This document shows, one piece after another, positions 17,890-26,597 of a stretch of DNA of 64,000 nucleotides. The stretch is taken from contig NZ_LT732525.1 in the NCBI RefSeq assembly GCF_900155545.1, positions 379,423 to 443,422 of the forward strand, written 5' to 3'. A program made the position numbers and the translations under genes. The notes beneath the pieces were generated by a model. It searched no databases. It had not been told where the DNA came from and saw only the letters and a list, made by a program, of their open reading frames with translations. Within the stretch, counting starts at the first letter, position 1. Each line of letters begins with the position of its first letter. Source of the stretch: Clostridium sp. Marseille-P2415. Its GTDB lineage: Bacteria > Bacillota > Clostridia > Lachnospirales > Lachnospiraceae.

Positions 17890-18561
17890 TTATAGATCCG
17901 TTAATTCAGAAACCATACGGGCCAGCAAGGTCCTCGGAAGGATCACCGGCTTATTGGTCTCCCTTGCGAACAGCCTTTTCATTTCCTGGCTGTAACCGAT
18001 GCAGTCTAAGACGATCAAATCTCCCTCTTCATCCTTAATAAGTCTGGCTGTTTCTTCCAGCTCCTCCCACGCTCCATAAGGGGAACCGGCGAAAACCCTG
18101 ACCTCTTTCACGATTTCGGACCACTTTTTCCTGCTCTGTTCCAACTGCAAGGGAGACGGGGTCACCGCAATAATCGAGGAATCCGCTGTAAAAAGAGGAA
18201 CGTTCCTGTCAAGAATTTCACATGGATAAATCAGGGGAACCGATGCCTTCAGCGTATCCGGGAACTTTCCCGTACAAAACATCATAATAAGGGCTGCCCC
18301 CTCCTCTTCCAGCTCATGGATCGCATTCTGAAGTCTTGGAATGATATGGCGTTCCGCAAAGGTAACGGAAGAGCCGTCATTCATTCTGGACACCAGCACA
18401 TAATCCCCTTCCTCCGGTTTGAATTTCTCAATCTCCTCTGCTGTCAGGCCATCTAATCCTCCTTTCTCCAGTAATTCCGCCTTTCCATTAAAAATACTCA
18501 TGATATCCGCCGTAACATCTGTCCTGGGACTCTGCCCGACCGTAATGGCACCTATCTTCAT
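17890..18561 (-). CDS. AroM family protein
   Basis: 223 residues starting KIGAITVGQSPRTDVTADI, the AroM family hallmark. The Asp/Glu racemase-like fold shows in VLDCIGYSQEM and ALIMMFCTGKFP, with a Cys in each of the two positions where aspartate/glutamate racemases place their catalytic cysteines. AroM was named from its position near aroL in E. coli and has no proven function known to me. It is about 140 bp upstream of the M20D gene on the same strand. Together with DUF1177 it frames the peptidase-transporter locus, so it may racemise or isomerise the amino-acid product (inference). Confidence 0.8.
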   Translation of the reverse strand: MKIGAITVGQSPRTDVTADIMSIFNGKAELLEKGGLDGLTAEEIEKFKPEEGDYVLVSRMNDGSSVTFAERHIIPRLQNAIHELEEEGAALIMMFCTGKFPDTLKASVPLIYPCEILDRNVPLFTADSSIIAVTPSPLQLEQSRKKWSEIVKEVRVFAGSPYGAWEELEETARLIKDEEGDLIVLDCIGYSQEMKRLFARETNKPVILPRTLLARMVSELTDL

Positions 18562-18706
18562 CTTTTGATCTCCCTTCGCTTATGTGTTCTATACAATTCA
18601 ATGAATGAATATACAGACTTGTTGATTTTTCTAGATTTTATCAGTGTCTCTCAGATATGTCAACATGGCAATGAAAATACAAGCGTTAAAAAGTCATTTA
18701 CCATAT

Positions 18707-19615
18707 TTATAAAAATTTTATAGAAAGCTCATCAAGCTCGGAACGAAGCCTGAAATCCGTGCATTTTGCGGCAATGGGCGAAAACAGCCTCAGGGTTTCC
18801 TCTGCCCGCCTTTTCCACGTGGACGGATTTACAAATTCGATGGTACGCATATTGTGAAGCCGGTCGGACAGTGCCACCAGCGCTCCTCTGTCATCCTCAC
18901 AGGAAAAAGAATGTTCAAAATCCCGGTATGCGGAAAGCACCTCCCAAATCCCCGGCCCCATCTCTTTCAAAGCCTCCCTCAGATGTTCACATTCCGGAAT
19001 ATCGTGGAGAAGCCCTGTGCAGACAGTACCCTCGTCAGCCCCCATATCTGCCAGTATAACAGCCACATTTAAGGAGTGGGTAATATACTCCTCCCCGGAT
19101 TTTCTTTTCTTCCCTTCATGAAAAACGGCCGCCAGTTCATAGATCTCTTTTAACCGTTCCCGGTCACATTCCACTCCATTTTCTTTTAAAGTAAGGCACA
19201 GTATCTGCCATAATTCTTCGGGTGTTTTATACAGTTCCGTTGTTTTTAAATACAGTTCCATGGTTTGCCTGTCTCCTTTCACGGAAGCATCGCGGACATA
19301 GAACGCTCTCAAAAGGACCGGAGAATAGCCGAACTGAGCGCCGAAGGATTTGGTAAAGCCACTGTGAGTCTCCCAGCCGTAGTCCAGAGCCGCATCAAGA
19401 ATCCGCCGTCCCCGGCAGATTTCCTTTGCGGCTGCCATAAGGCGCCTCTGTTTTACAAACTCCATAGGGGAAACCCCCAGCTTTTCCTTAAAGCATCGGG
19501 AAAAATACCCCGGAGAATACCCTGCCCGGGCGGAAAGCTGTTTTACGGTCAGCGTTTCCTGTAAATGTTCCTCAATATAAGCGGCGCTCATGGCAATCCG
19601 GTCATTCTGTTCCAT
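18707..19615 (-). CDS. AraC-type DNA-binding domain fused to a RelA/SpoT-like HD hydrolase domain
   Basis: 302 residues from the ATG at 19615, which has AAGGAGG 8 nt upstream; the ATG at 19636 lies before that site. Residues about 10-110 are an AraC/XylS double helix-turn-helix (LTVKQLSARAGYSPGYFSRCFKEKLG, LDAALDYGWETHSGFTKSF). Residues about 155-300 match the HD domain of (p)ppGpp hydrolases: KRKSGEEYITHSLNVA, GLLHDIPE (metal His-Asp), LSDRLHNMRTI, and the Rel-like helix ETLRLFSPIAAKCTDFRLRSELDEL. No synthetase domain is present. A nucleotide- or phosphate-ester-hydrolysing transcription factor is possible. It is separated from argD by a terminator. Confidence 0.8.
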   Translation of the reverse strand: MEQNDRIAMSAAYIEEHLQETLTVKQLSARAGYSPGYFSRCFKEKLGVSPMEFVKQRRLMAAAKEICRGRRILDAALDYGWETHSGFTKSFGAQFGYSPVLLRAFYVRDASVKGDRQTMELYLKTTELYKTPEELWQILCLTLKENGVECDRERLKEIYELAAVFHEGKKRKSGEEYITHSLNVAVILADMGADEGTVCTGLLHDIPECEHLREALKEMGPGIWEVLSAYRDFEHSFSCEDDRGALVALSDRLHNMRTIEFVNPSTWKRRAEETLRLFSPIAAKCTDFRLRSELDELSIKFL

Positions 19616-19710
19616 TCCTTCTGCCTCCTTTTTCATTTTCCACGTGGTAATCCCATTATAACTGAAAAACCGGGACCTGGCTGTTCCAAAAATGCCTTTT
19701 TCCAGATAAT

Positions 19711-19756
19711 AAAAAACGGAGTTTCCAAAACCGTTTTTCCGAAATCTCCGTTTTTT
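19711..19756 (-). terminator. Rho-independent terminator of the arg operon
   Basis: AAAAAACGGAG (19711-19721) pairs with CTCCGTTTTTT (19746-19756), with extra pairing inside the loop. On the minus strand the stem is followed by T6, just after the argD stop. It can also act in the opposite sense. Confidence 0.8.
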
Positions 19757-19762
19757 GCTATT

Positions 19763-20965
19763 TCATTCCTTTTGATGGTCCAGTACTGCTTCCAGTTTTC
19801 CGATCATCTCATCCACATGTTCTTTTTCAATGATCAGAGGCGGAACAAAACGAATGACATTCGTACCTGCACTGATCAGGATCATCTTCTGCTCCAGCAG
19901 CGCTTCCTTTACAATCGGAGCCACAGCCACAGAGAATTCCAGCCCCTGGATCAGTCCCAGCCCTCTGCGCTCGGCCACGGCCGCATACCGATCCACCAGG
20001 CCATCAAGTTTTTTCGTAAGATACTCCCCGATCTCCTTTACATGCTCCACAATCTTCCGCTCTTCAAACAGCTCCAGCACCTTAAGGGCAGCCGCTGTCA
20101 CAAAGGGATTACCGCCGTAAGTGGTCCCATGATCACCCGGAACCATGGCAGTGGAAGCCTTTCCGGCTGCCAGAAAAGCTCCCACAGGCAAGCCGTTTCC
20201 CAAGGCCTTTGCCACAGTCATCACATCCGGCTTTACGCCGTATTTCTGCCAGGCGAACATGTTACCGGTCCGTCCCATTCCGCACTGGATCTCATCGAGA
20301 ATCAGCAGCATATCATGATCGTCACAAAGCTTTCTTACTCCCTTTAAGAATTCCTCATCTGCCGGATAAATGCCGCCTTCTCCCTGAACAGTTTCCATGA
20401 TTATGGCACAGGTCTTTTCATTTACAAGTTTCTTTACGCTGTCCAGATCATTAAAACCGGCAAACCGGATGCCCGGAACCAGCGGCTTAAACGGTTCCTG
20501 GTAATGATCATTTCCCGTTACGGAAAGAGCTCCTAAGCTCCTGCCGTGAAAGGAGTGGTTCATGGCGATTATCTCGTGGTCATGACCGCCGTCCCGATTG
20601 TAAGCGTACCTTCTGGCTATCTTTATGGCGCCTTCAATGGCTTCTGTTCCGCTGTTGGTAAAGAATACTTTATCCATCTGCGATACCTTTAAAATTTTCT
20701 CTCCCGCTTCCACAGCCGGCACATTGTAGAACAGATTTGAGGTATGGAGGAGCTTATCCACCTGTGCTTTTAAAGCCTCATTGAATTCCGGGTCGTTGTA
20801 GCCCAGTCCCATCACCGCGATTCCTGCTCCAAAATCCAGATATTCCTGTCCATCCGTATCGTAAAGGCGCACCCCGTCCCCGTGATCAAAAACCACGGGA
20901 AAACGGTTATAGATTTTATAAATCTCTGATTCTGCTTTATCAATGTATTCCTGTTTACTCAGCAT
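19763..20965 (-). CDS. argD: Acetylornithine aminotransferase
   Basis: 400 residues, a class III PLP aminotransferase. It has the expected [34 protein letters not shown], the PLP Asp region [14 protein letters not shown], and the Schiff-base lysine in [15 protein letters not shown]. It transfers the amino group from glutamate to N-acetylglutamate semialdehyde in arginine synthesis. It overlaps the end of argB by 11 bp and is the last gene of the argC-argD operon. Confidence 0.95.
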   Translation of the reverse strand: MLSKQEYIDKAESEIYKIYNRFPVVFDHGDGVRLYDTDGQEYLDFGAGIAVMGLGYNDPEFNEALKAQVDKLLHTSNLFYNVPAVEAGEKILKVSQMDKVFFTNSGTEAIEGAIKIARRYAYNRDGGHDHEIIAMNHSFHGRSLGALSVTGNDHYQEPFKPLVPGIRFAGFNDLDSVKKLVNEKTCAIIMETVQGEGGIYPADEEFLKGVRKLCDDHDMLLILDEIQCGMGRTGNMFAWQKYGVKPDVMTVAKALGNGLPVGAFLAAGKASTAMVPGDHGTTYGGNPFVTAAALKVLELFEERKIVEHVKEIGEYLTKKLDGLVDRYAAVAERRGLGLIQGLEFSVAVAPIVKEALLEQKMILISAGTNVIRFVPPLIIEKEHVDEMIGKLEAVLDHQKE

Positions 20966-21851
20966 GATAATACCGCTCCTCTCCCGGACTCACAATGGCC
21001 GTTCCGATTCCTTTATTGGTGAATATCTCCAAAAGGAGACAATGGGGGATTCTTCCATCCATGATATGTACCCTGGATACCCCCTGATTCATGGCATCAA
21101 TGCAGTTCTGCAGCTTCGGAAGCATACCTCCGCCTAGGGTACCGCTGCTTACAAATTCCTGTGCTTCCTCAATGGACATCTCCGAGATCAGGGATTCCTT
21201 ATCCTGAAAATCCCGGTATACGCCCTCAACATCCGTCAAAAAAGCCAGCTTCTCCGCCTGCATGGCCGTGGCAATGGCGCATGCCGCATCATCTGCATTG
21301 ATATTATAAGTCTTAAAATCCTCATCAAAGCCAACCGGACAGATAATCGGAAGAAAATCTTTCTCAAGCAGGTCATATATGATCTGCGGATCTACCTCCG
21401 TAATATCTCCGACGAAGCCGATATCCTCTCCGTTTGAATAGCGTTTCCGGCATTTTAACATCATACCGTCTTTCCCGCTGATCCCTACGGCCTTTACGCC
21501 AAGCTCATTGACCAACTGGACCAGACTCTTATTTACCCGGTTTAACACCATCTCGGCGATCTCCATGGTGGGTTCATCGGTCACCCGGAGGCCACCTACG
21601 AATTGGGGCTCCATGCCTGACTTTTCCACCCACTTACTGATTTCTTTTCCGCCCCCATGGACAATGATGGGCTTGAAACCGACCAGCTTTAAAAGCACCA
21701 CATCCTGAATGACATGCTTTTTTAACGCTTCATCCACCATGGCACTGCCGCCGTATTTTACCACAATGATCTTGCGGTTGAACCGCTGAATATAAGGAAG
21801 GGCTTCAATCAGTACCTCCGCTTTTTCCATAATGCTGTGATCCAGTTCCAT
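20955..21851 (-). CDS. argB: Acetylglutamate kinase
   Basis: 298 residues of the amino acid kinase family: VVKYGGSAM, the substrate loop [38 protein letters not shown], and [30 protein letters not shown]. The long N-terminal helix ([23 protein letters not shown]) is the one that lets arginine-inhibited kinases form hexamers, so feedback inhibition by arginine is likely (inference). Confidence 0.95.
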   Translation of the reverse strand: MELDHSIMEKAEVLIEALPYIQRFNRKIIVVKYGGSAMVDEALKKHVIQDVVLLKLVGFKPIIVHGGGKEISKWVEKSGMEPQFVGGLRVTDEPTMEIAEMVLNRVNKSLVQLVNELGVKAVGISGKDGMMLKCRKRYSNGEDIGFVGDITEVDPQIIYDLLEKDFLPIICPVGFDEDFKTYNINADDAACAIATAMQAEKLAFLTDVEGVYRDFQDKESLISEMSIEEAQEFVSSGTLGGGMLPKLQNCIDAMNQGVSRVHIMDGRIPHCLLLEIFTNKGIGTAIVSPGEERYYHAE

Positions 21852-21878
21852 ATGTTTTCTCCTTCCTTATTTTCTCAC

Positions 21879-23102
21879 TCAAGAGCGGTAATCCGCATTG
21901 ATCTTTACATAATCAAAGGTTAAGTCACAGCCCCAGGCAGTCGCAGAGGCTTCTCCCATTTTGATATCCGCGGTGGCGGTAACTTCCGGCTCTGACAGGA
22001 TCCTGGTGGCTTCTTCTTCGCTGTAGGTCAGTGCAACGCCGTTTTCAATAATTTTAAGCTTACCGGCCGCACTTTCAAAATACAGGTCCACTTTTTCCGG
22101 ATCAAACATGGCTCCGGAATAACCCATGGCACACAGGATCCGGCCCCAATTGGCGTCATGGCCGAAAATGGCCGCCTTGGTCAGATTGGAGGTGATCACG
22201 GATTTGGAAAGGGTCACGGCCTGTTCCTTGGTTTCCGCTCCGATGATCTTCACTTCAAATAATGCGGTGCAGCCTTCCCCATCACCGGCCATTTTCTTTG
22301 CAAGCGTTTCATTTATGAAATGAAGTGCCTTTAAAAAGGCGTAATAATCATCGTTCTTTTCCGTGATCTCCGGATTCCCGGCCATTCCGTTTGCAAGAAG
22401 GAGTACGGTATCATTGGTGGAGGTGTCCCCATCTACGGAAATCATATTGTAGGTATCCTTAACGTTTTCGCTTAAGGCTTCTTGTAAAAGCTCTTTGGAT
22501 ATGGCCGCATCCGTGGTAACAAAGCTTAACATGGTACACATATTTGGATGGATCATGCCGGAGCCCTTGCACATGCCTCCCATAGTAATGGTCCTGCCGC
22601 CAGCCTCAAACCGGACTGCCACTTCCTTTTTCACGGTATCGGTGGTCATGATCGCCATGGCTGCCTCTGTTCCCTTCTCCCGGCTGTCACCGAGAGCGGG
22701 CGCCAGGGCTTTTACTCCTGCTGTGATCCGGTCCATGGGAAGCTGCCTGCCGATCACTCCGGTAGAAGCGACCAGAACCGAATGAACCGGGATAGAAAGG
22801 CACTTTGCAGCTGCTTCTGCTGTTTCTTTGCAGTAACGAAGCCCTTCTTCTCCGGTGCATGCATTGGCGATCCCCGCATTGACAACCACTGCCTGGGCAT
22901 AAGGGGCATTTGTCACGATGTCCTTATCCCATTTCACCGGGGCGGCCCTCACGATGTTTGTGGTAAAGGTACCTGCTGCCTTACACGGTTTTTCGCTGTA
23001 AATCATGGCCATGTCTTTTCTGTCTTTGTATTTAATCCCGGCTGCTGTGGATGCAGCCTTAAATCCATTTGCCGCTGTTACTCCGCCGCTTATCTGTTCC
23101 AT
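21879..23102 (-). CDS. argJ: Glutamate N-acetyltransferase / ornithine acetyltransferase
   Basis: 407 residues from ATG 23102, with GGAGG 9 nt upstream inside the end of the preceding gene. The self-cleavage site KGSGMIHPNMCTMLSF contains the conserved Thr that becomes the nucleophile of the beta chain. It recycles the acetyl group from N-acetylornithine to glutamate. Monofunctional and bifunctional ArgJ cannot be separated by eye; the GNAT gene two places upstream could supply first-step acetylglutamate if ArgJ is monofunctional. Confidence 0.94.
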   Translation of the reverse strand: MEQISGGVTAANGFKAASTAAGIKYKDRKDMAMIYSEKPCKAAGTFTTNIVRAAPVKWDKDIVTNAPYAQAVVVNAGIANACTGEEGLRYCKETAEAAAKCLSIPVHSVLVASTGVIGRQLPMDRITAGVKALAPALGDSREKGTEAAMAIMTTDTVKKEVAVRFEAGGRTITMGGMCKGSGMIHPNMCTMLSFVTTDAAISKELLQEALSENVKDTYNMISVDGDTSTNDTVLLLANGMAGNPEITEKNDDYYAFLKALHFINETLAKKMAGDGEGCTALFEVKIIGAETKEQAVTLSKSVITSNLTKAAIFGHDANWGRILCAMGYSGAMFDPEKVDLYFESAAGKLKIIENGVALTYSEEEATRILSEPEVTATADIKMGEASATAWGCDLTFDYVKINADYRS

Positions 23103-23103
23103 A

Positions 23104-23496
23104 TCACGCTTCCTCCCCTGCACCAATGATCGTATATCCGGCCGCTTCCAGCTGCCTTAAGGCCTTTTCGTAATTCTCTTTTTTCACAAGAATGTAATCC
23201 GTATTAAATGTGGATACTGCGAATATTCCGATTCCATGATCCGCCAGTATTGTTGATATTTTCGATAAGATTCCGATCAGGGAAAAATCCAGGACTCCTT
23301 CGATCCGGAATGCTGAAAACCCGTCTTCCCGCTCTTCGGCATTTTCCGGTACGGCTGATGTTTCGCATACCAGTGACAGTTCCTCATCGGTCTTTCCCAG
23401 AAACCAGAATCCGGACTTCCCATCAAGACTTATAAGATCAGCCGGTCCGGACAGTCTGCATACGGAAAAATCCGCGGATATCCGTTTTAGATTCAT
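23104..23496 (-). CDS. ACT-domain amino acid-sensing protein
   Basis: 130 residues, GGGAGG before ATG 23496. It looks like two tandem ACT-like units: an N-terminal one with LSLVCETSAVPENAE, and a C-terminal ACT_7/CASTOR-type unit (FRIEGVLDFSLIGILSKISTILADHGIGIFAVSTFNTDYILVKKENYEKAL). Such stand-alone ACT proteins bind amino acids. It lies between a GNAT gene and argJ inside the arginine operon, so arginine or ornithine sensing is a reasonable inference. It has no catalytic motif. Confidence 0.75.
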   Translation of the reverse strand: MNLKRISADFSVCRLSGPADLISLDGKSGFWFLGKTDEELSLVCETSAVPENAEEREDGFSAFRIEGVLDFSLIGILSKISTILADHGIGIFAVSTFNTDYILVKKENYEKALRQLEAAGYTIIGAGEEA

Positions 23497-23510
23497 TTCG
23501 TTCCTCCCAT

Positions 23511-23957
23511 TTATTCAATAAACTTTGTGATATTGTCCTCATTTAAACTGAAATCGTAATAATTTAAGTCTTTCTGGAAGGTCCAACCCAGTCTGTGCCA
23601 GAATTTATTTCCCACGGCATTGGACTGAAAGGCGATCAGGCTTACCTTATTAATTCCTTCTTTTCTGAGCCTTTCCATGGCTTCCAGCGCCATCTTATGG
23701 CCCACTCCCCGGTTCCGGTATTCCCCGGCCACGCAGACATGGTACATGCAGCCCCGCCGCCCGTCATGGCCGCAGAGGATGGATCCGATGATTTTTCCCT
23801 TCTCTTCCGCCACCACGCTGGTGGCAGGATTTCTTTTTATAAATTTTTCCACACCTTCCCTGGAATCGTCTATGGTGCGGATTCCAAATCCTTTTATCCC
23901 TGACCAGAGCTCATAAACCTGGTCATAATCCTCCAATGTCATGGTACGAATGATCAT
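23511..23957 (-). CDS. GNAT N-acetyltransferase in the arginine operon
   Basis: 148 residues with the acetyl-CoA loop AGEYRNRGVGHKM and a C-terminal SNAVGNKFWHRLGW typical of the GNAT fold. Short GNAT proteins of this size can serve as N-acetylglutamate synthase in some bacteria. The position between argC and argJ supports such a role here (inference). A general protein or small-molecule acetyltransferase is also possible. The gaps to its neighbours (32 bp to argC, 14 bp to the ACT gene) fit one transcript. Confidence 0.75.
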   Translation of the reverse strand: MIIRTMTLEDYDQVYELWSGIKGFGIRTIDDSREGVEKFIKRNPATSVVAEEKGKIIGSILCGHDGRRGCMYHVCVAGEYRNRGVGHKMALEAMERLRKEGINKVSLIAFQSNAVGNKFWHRLGWTFQKDLNYYDFSLNEDNITKFIE

Positions 23958-23989
23958 AATATTTTCCTTTATCCAAACATTTGTAAATG

Positions 23990-25030
23990 TTACGGGAACA
24001 TGGGAATCAGCTTAATTCCCCTGTTCTCCGGCAGTCCAAACAGGATATTCATATTTTGCACGGCCTGCCCTGCTGCACCTTTTACCAGATTATCCATAGC
24101 CCCCATCATTACCACCCGGTTGGTCCTTGGATCGATCTTGAAATTCACATCCACGAAATTGCTGCCTTCCACCCACTTGGTCTGTGGAACCACATCCTTT
24201 TCCAGAACCCGGACGAAATACTCGTTTTCATAATATTTATCATACACTGCCTTTACTTCCTCATAGGAAGCCGGTCTGGTAAGCGTCCCATAGGCGGTTA
24301 TGAGGATTCCCCGGTTCATAGGCACCAGATGAGGGGTAAAGCTTATGGTGACCGTTTTCCCTGCCGCATAGGATAACTGTTCCTCGATCTCCGGCGTATG
24401 TCTGTGAACGCCTACGCCGTAAGCCTTGATGTTTTCATTGACCTCACAATAAAGGTTATCCACCTTTGCTCCTCTTCCTGCGCCTGAGGTCCCGGACTTG
24501 GCATCAATGATGATGGTACCCGGATCAATGAGGCCTTCCTTTACCAGCGGATAAATGGATAAGGTGGAACAGGTGGGATAACAGCCCGGGTTGGCGACCA
24601 GTCTTGCCTTCCCGATCTCTTCCCGGTTGATCTCCGGAAGCCCGTAAACTGCTTCCTTTATATATTGGGGTGTCTTGTGTTCTATTTTATACCATTCTTC
24701 ATAGACAGCTGCATCCTTGATCCGGTAATCGGCACTTAAGTCAATGACTTTTGTCTTTGCTAAAATATCATCACTCATAAGGGAAGAAAGGAAGCCCTGG
24801 GGAGTTGCCGTAAAAATCACATCCACCTTTTCTGCCATGGCCTTCATATTATCATCCATGCAGGAATCATCCACAATCTGAAACATGTTCTGATAAATAG
24901 AAGCATATTTTTGATCCACATAACTTTTGGAGCCGTACCATGTGATCTCCACATCATCTCTCTGGAGCAAAAGCCTTGCCAGTTCCCCTCCTGCATATCC
25001 GGTAGATCCCATTATTCCTGCCTTAATCAT
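23990..25030 (-). CDS. argC: N-acetyl-gamma-glutamyl-phosphate reductase
   Basis: 346 residues from ATG 25030, which has AAGGAG at 8 nt; the ATG at 25036 is too close to that site. The NADP motif is IMGSTGYAGGELARLL, the catalytic Cys is in LVANPGCYPTCS, and VGVHRHTPEIEEQL and FTPHLVPMNRGIL are present. It is the first gene of the operon and is transcribed divergently from argG. Confidence 0.95.
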   Translation of the reverse strand: MIKAGIMGSTGYAGGELARLLLQRDDVEITWYGSKSYVDQKYASIYQNMFQIVDDSCMDDNMKAMAEKVDVIFTATPQGFLSSLMSDDILAKTKVIDLSADYRIKDAAVYEEWYKIEHKTPQYIKEAVYGLPEINREEIGKARLVANPGCYPTCSTLSIYPLVKEGLIDPGTIIIDAKSGTSGAGRGAKVDNLYCEVNENIKAYGVGVHRHTPEIEEQLSYAAGKTVTISFTPHLVPMNRGILITAYGTLTRPASYEEVKAVYDKYYENEYFVRVLEKDVVPQTKWVEGSNFVDVNFKIDPRTNRVVMMGAMDNLVKGAAGQAVQNMNILFGLPENRGIKLIPMFP

Positions 25031-25163
25031 AATCATTTCTCCTTATATTCATGCATGATTCATTTTTTATTTCTGCCATATTCCGGTATTTGATTTTATG
25101 CTTTGATTATACAGGCTTATCCGGCAAAAAGAAAGGTCTCCTGTACACTCTGGTTACTGATAG

Positions 25164-25198
25164 TTCATAATTATACATCCAAAATGCATATTATGCAA
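25164..25198 (-). promoter_or_regulatory. argC promoter with ArgR-box-like element
   Basis: On the minus strand TTGCAT (25193-25198) and TATAAT (25170-25175) are 17 bp apart. The element TGTATAATTATGAA (25164-25177 on the minus strand) overlaps the -10 and is nearly identical to one at the argG promoter. The palindrome TGCATAATATGCA overlaps the -35. An arginine repressor of the ArgR/AhrC type is the likely ligand (inference). Confidence 0.65.
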
Positions 25199-25226
25199 GT
25201 TTTTTTTATACTTTTTCATTTTACCC

Positions 25227-25261
25227 TTGCATTATACACTATTTTGGTGTATATTTATGAA
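25227..25261 (+). promoter_or_regulatory. argG promoter with ArgR-box-like element
   Basis: TTGCAT (25227-25232), 17 bp, TATATT (25250-25255). TGTATATTTATGAA (25248-25261) overlaps the -10 and matches 13 of 14 bases of the element in the argC promoter. An inverted repeat TATACAC/GTGTATA lies across the spacer. Both divergent promoters therefore share the same architecture. Confidence 0.65.
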
Positions 25262-25305
25262 AGTTCTTCAAAAAAAATTCATTGATAGTCGAGGAGGATC
25301 CATAA

Positions 25306-26523
25306 ATGAAAGAGAAAGTCATATTAGCTTATTCCGGCGGGCTGGACACCACTGCCATTATCCCGTGGTTAAAGGAAAATTTTGATTATGAGGTTATCTG
25401 CTGCTGCATCGACTGCGGCCAGGGAAATGAATTAGACGGTTTGGAAGAGAGAGCCAAATTATCCGGCGCTTCCAAATTATATATTGAAGATCTGGTCGAT
25501 GATTTCTGTGACAACTACATCATACCATGCGTACAGGCAAATGCCGTTTATGAGAACAAATATTTATTAGGTACATCCATGGCCCGTCCGGCCATTGCAA
25601 AAAGACTGGTTGAGATCGCAAGAAAAGAAGGCGCTACCGCCATCTGCCACGGGGCTACCGGAAAGGGAAATGACCAGATCCGTTTTGAGCTGGGCATCAA
25701 GGCTCTGGCTCCTGATTTAAAGATCATCGCTCCATGGCGTATGACTGACGTATGGACCATGCAGTCCCGGGAAGACGAGATCGAATACTGTAAGCAGCAC
25801 GGGATCGACCTTCCCTTCTCCGCTGACAGCAGCTACAGCCGTGACCGGAACTTATGGCACATCAGCCATGAAGGCCTGGAGCTGGAAGATCCGGCTAATG
25901 AGCCAAACTTTGATCACCTGCTGGTATTAGGCGTTTCCCCTGAGAAAGCGCCCGACAAAGGCGAGTACGTGACCATGACCTTTGAAAAGGGTATTCCGGT
26001 CAGCGTAAACGGAGAAAAAATGAAGGTTTCCGATATCATTGTGAAATTAAACGAGCTGGGCGGCAAGCATGGCATCGGTATCGTGGATATCGTGGAGAAC
26101 CGCGTCGTCGGCATGAAATCCCGGGGCGTTTATGAGACTCCCGGCGGAACCATTCTTTTAGAGGCCCACCAGCAGTTAGAAGAACTCGTCTTAGACCGTG
26201 CCGCCATGGAAGTGAAAAAGGATATGGGCAACAAGTTCGCTCAGATCGTATACGAAGGAAAATGGTTCACCCCGCTGCGCGAAGCGGTCCAGGCTTTTGT
26301 GGAATCCACCCAGAAATACGTGACCGGCGAAGTGAAGTTCAAGCTTTACAAGGGCAACATCATTAAGGCCGGGACTACCTCTCCGTATTCCTTATACAGT
26401 GAGTCCCTGGCTTCCTTTACAACAGGTGATTTATATGACCATCACGATGCGGACGGATTTATCACGCTGTTCGGCCTTCCATTAAAGGTTCGTGCTATGA
26501 AGATGCAGGAAGTGAATAAGTAA
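25306..26523 (+). CDS. argG: Argininosuccinate synthase
   Basis: 405 residues, GAGGAGG before the ATG. The PP-loop ATP site LAYSGGLDTTAIIPWL, the citrulline/aspartate region ATAICHGATGKGNDQIRFEL and the DSSYSRDRNLWHISHEG motif define the enzyme. It condenses citrulline and aspartate, using ATP. It stands alone, with no argH next to it in the window, and is divergent from argC. Confidence 0.97.
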   Translation: MKEKVILAYSGGLDTTAIIPWLKENFDYEVICCCIDCGQGNELDGLEERAKLSGASKLYIEDLVDDFCDNYIIPCVQANAVYENKYLLGTSMARPAIAKRLVEIARKEGATAICHGATGKGNDQIRFELGIKALAPDLKIIAPWRMTDVWTMQSREDEIEYCKQHGIDLPFSADSSYSRDRNLWHISHEGLELEDPANEPNFDHLLVLGVSPEKAPDKGEYVTMTFEKGIPVSVNGEKMKVSDIIVKLNELGGKHGIGIVDIVENRVVGMKSRGVYETPGGTILLEAHQQLEELVLDRAAMEVKKDMGNKFAQIVYEGKWFTPLREAVQAFVESTQKYVTGEVKFKLYKGNIIKAGTTSPYSLYSESLASFTTGDLYDHHDADGFITLFGLPLKVRAMKMQEVNK

Positions 26524-26540
26524 AATCAGGAAACAAAAAG

Positions 26541-26581
26541 GAAAGAGGCTGCTGTACTGTGGCAGCAGCCGTATCCTTTCT
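26541..26581. terminator. Hairpin between argG and the GH127 gene
   Basis: GGCTGCTG (26547-26554) pairs with CAGCAGCC (26563-26570), with an outer AAAGGA/TCCTTT pairing. It lies between two convergent genes. The T-run is broken, so efficiency is uncertain. Confidence 0.6.
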
Positions 26582-26597
26582 ATAGCTGCATTCTTCT

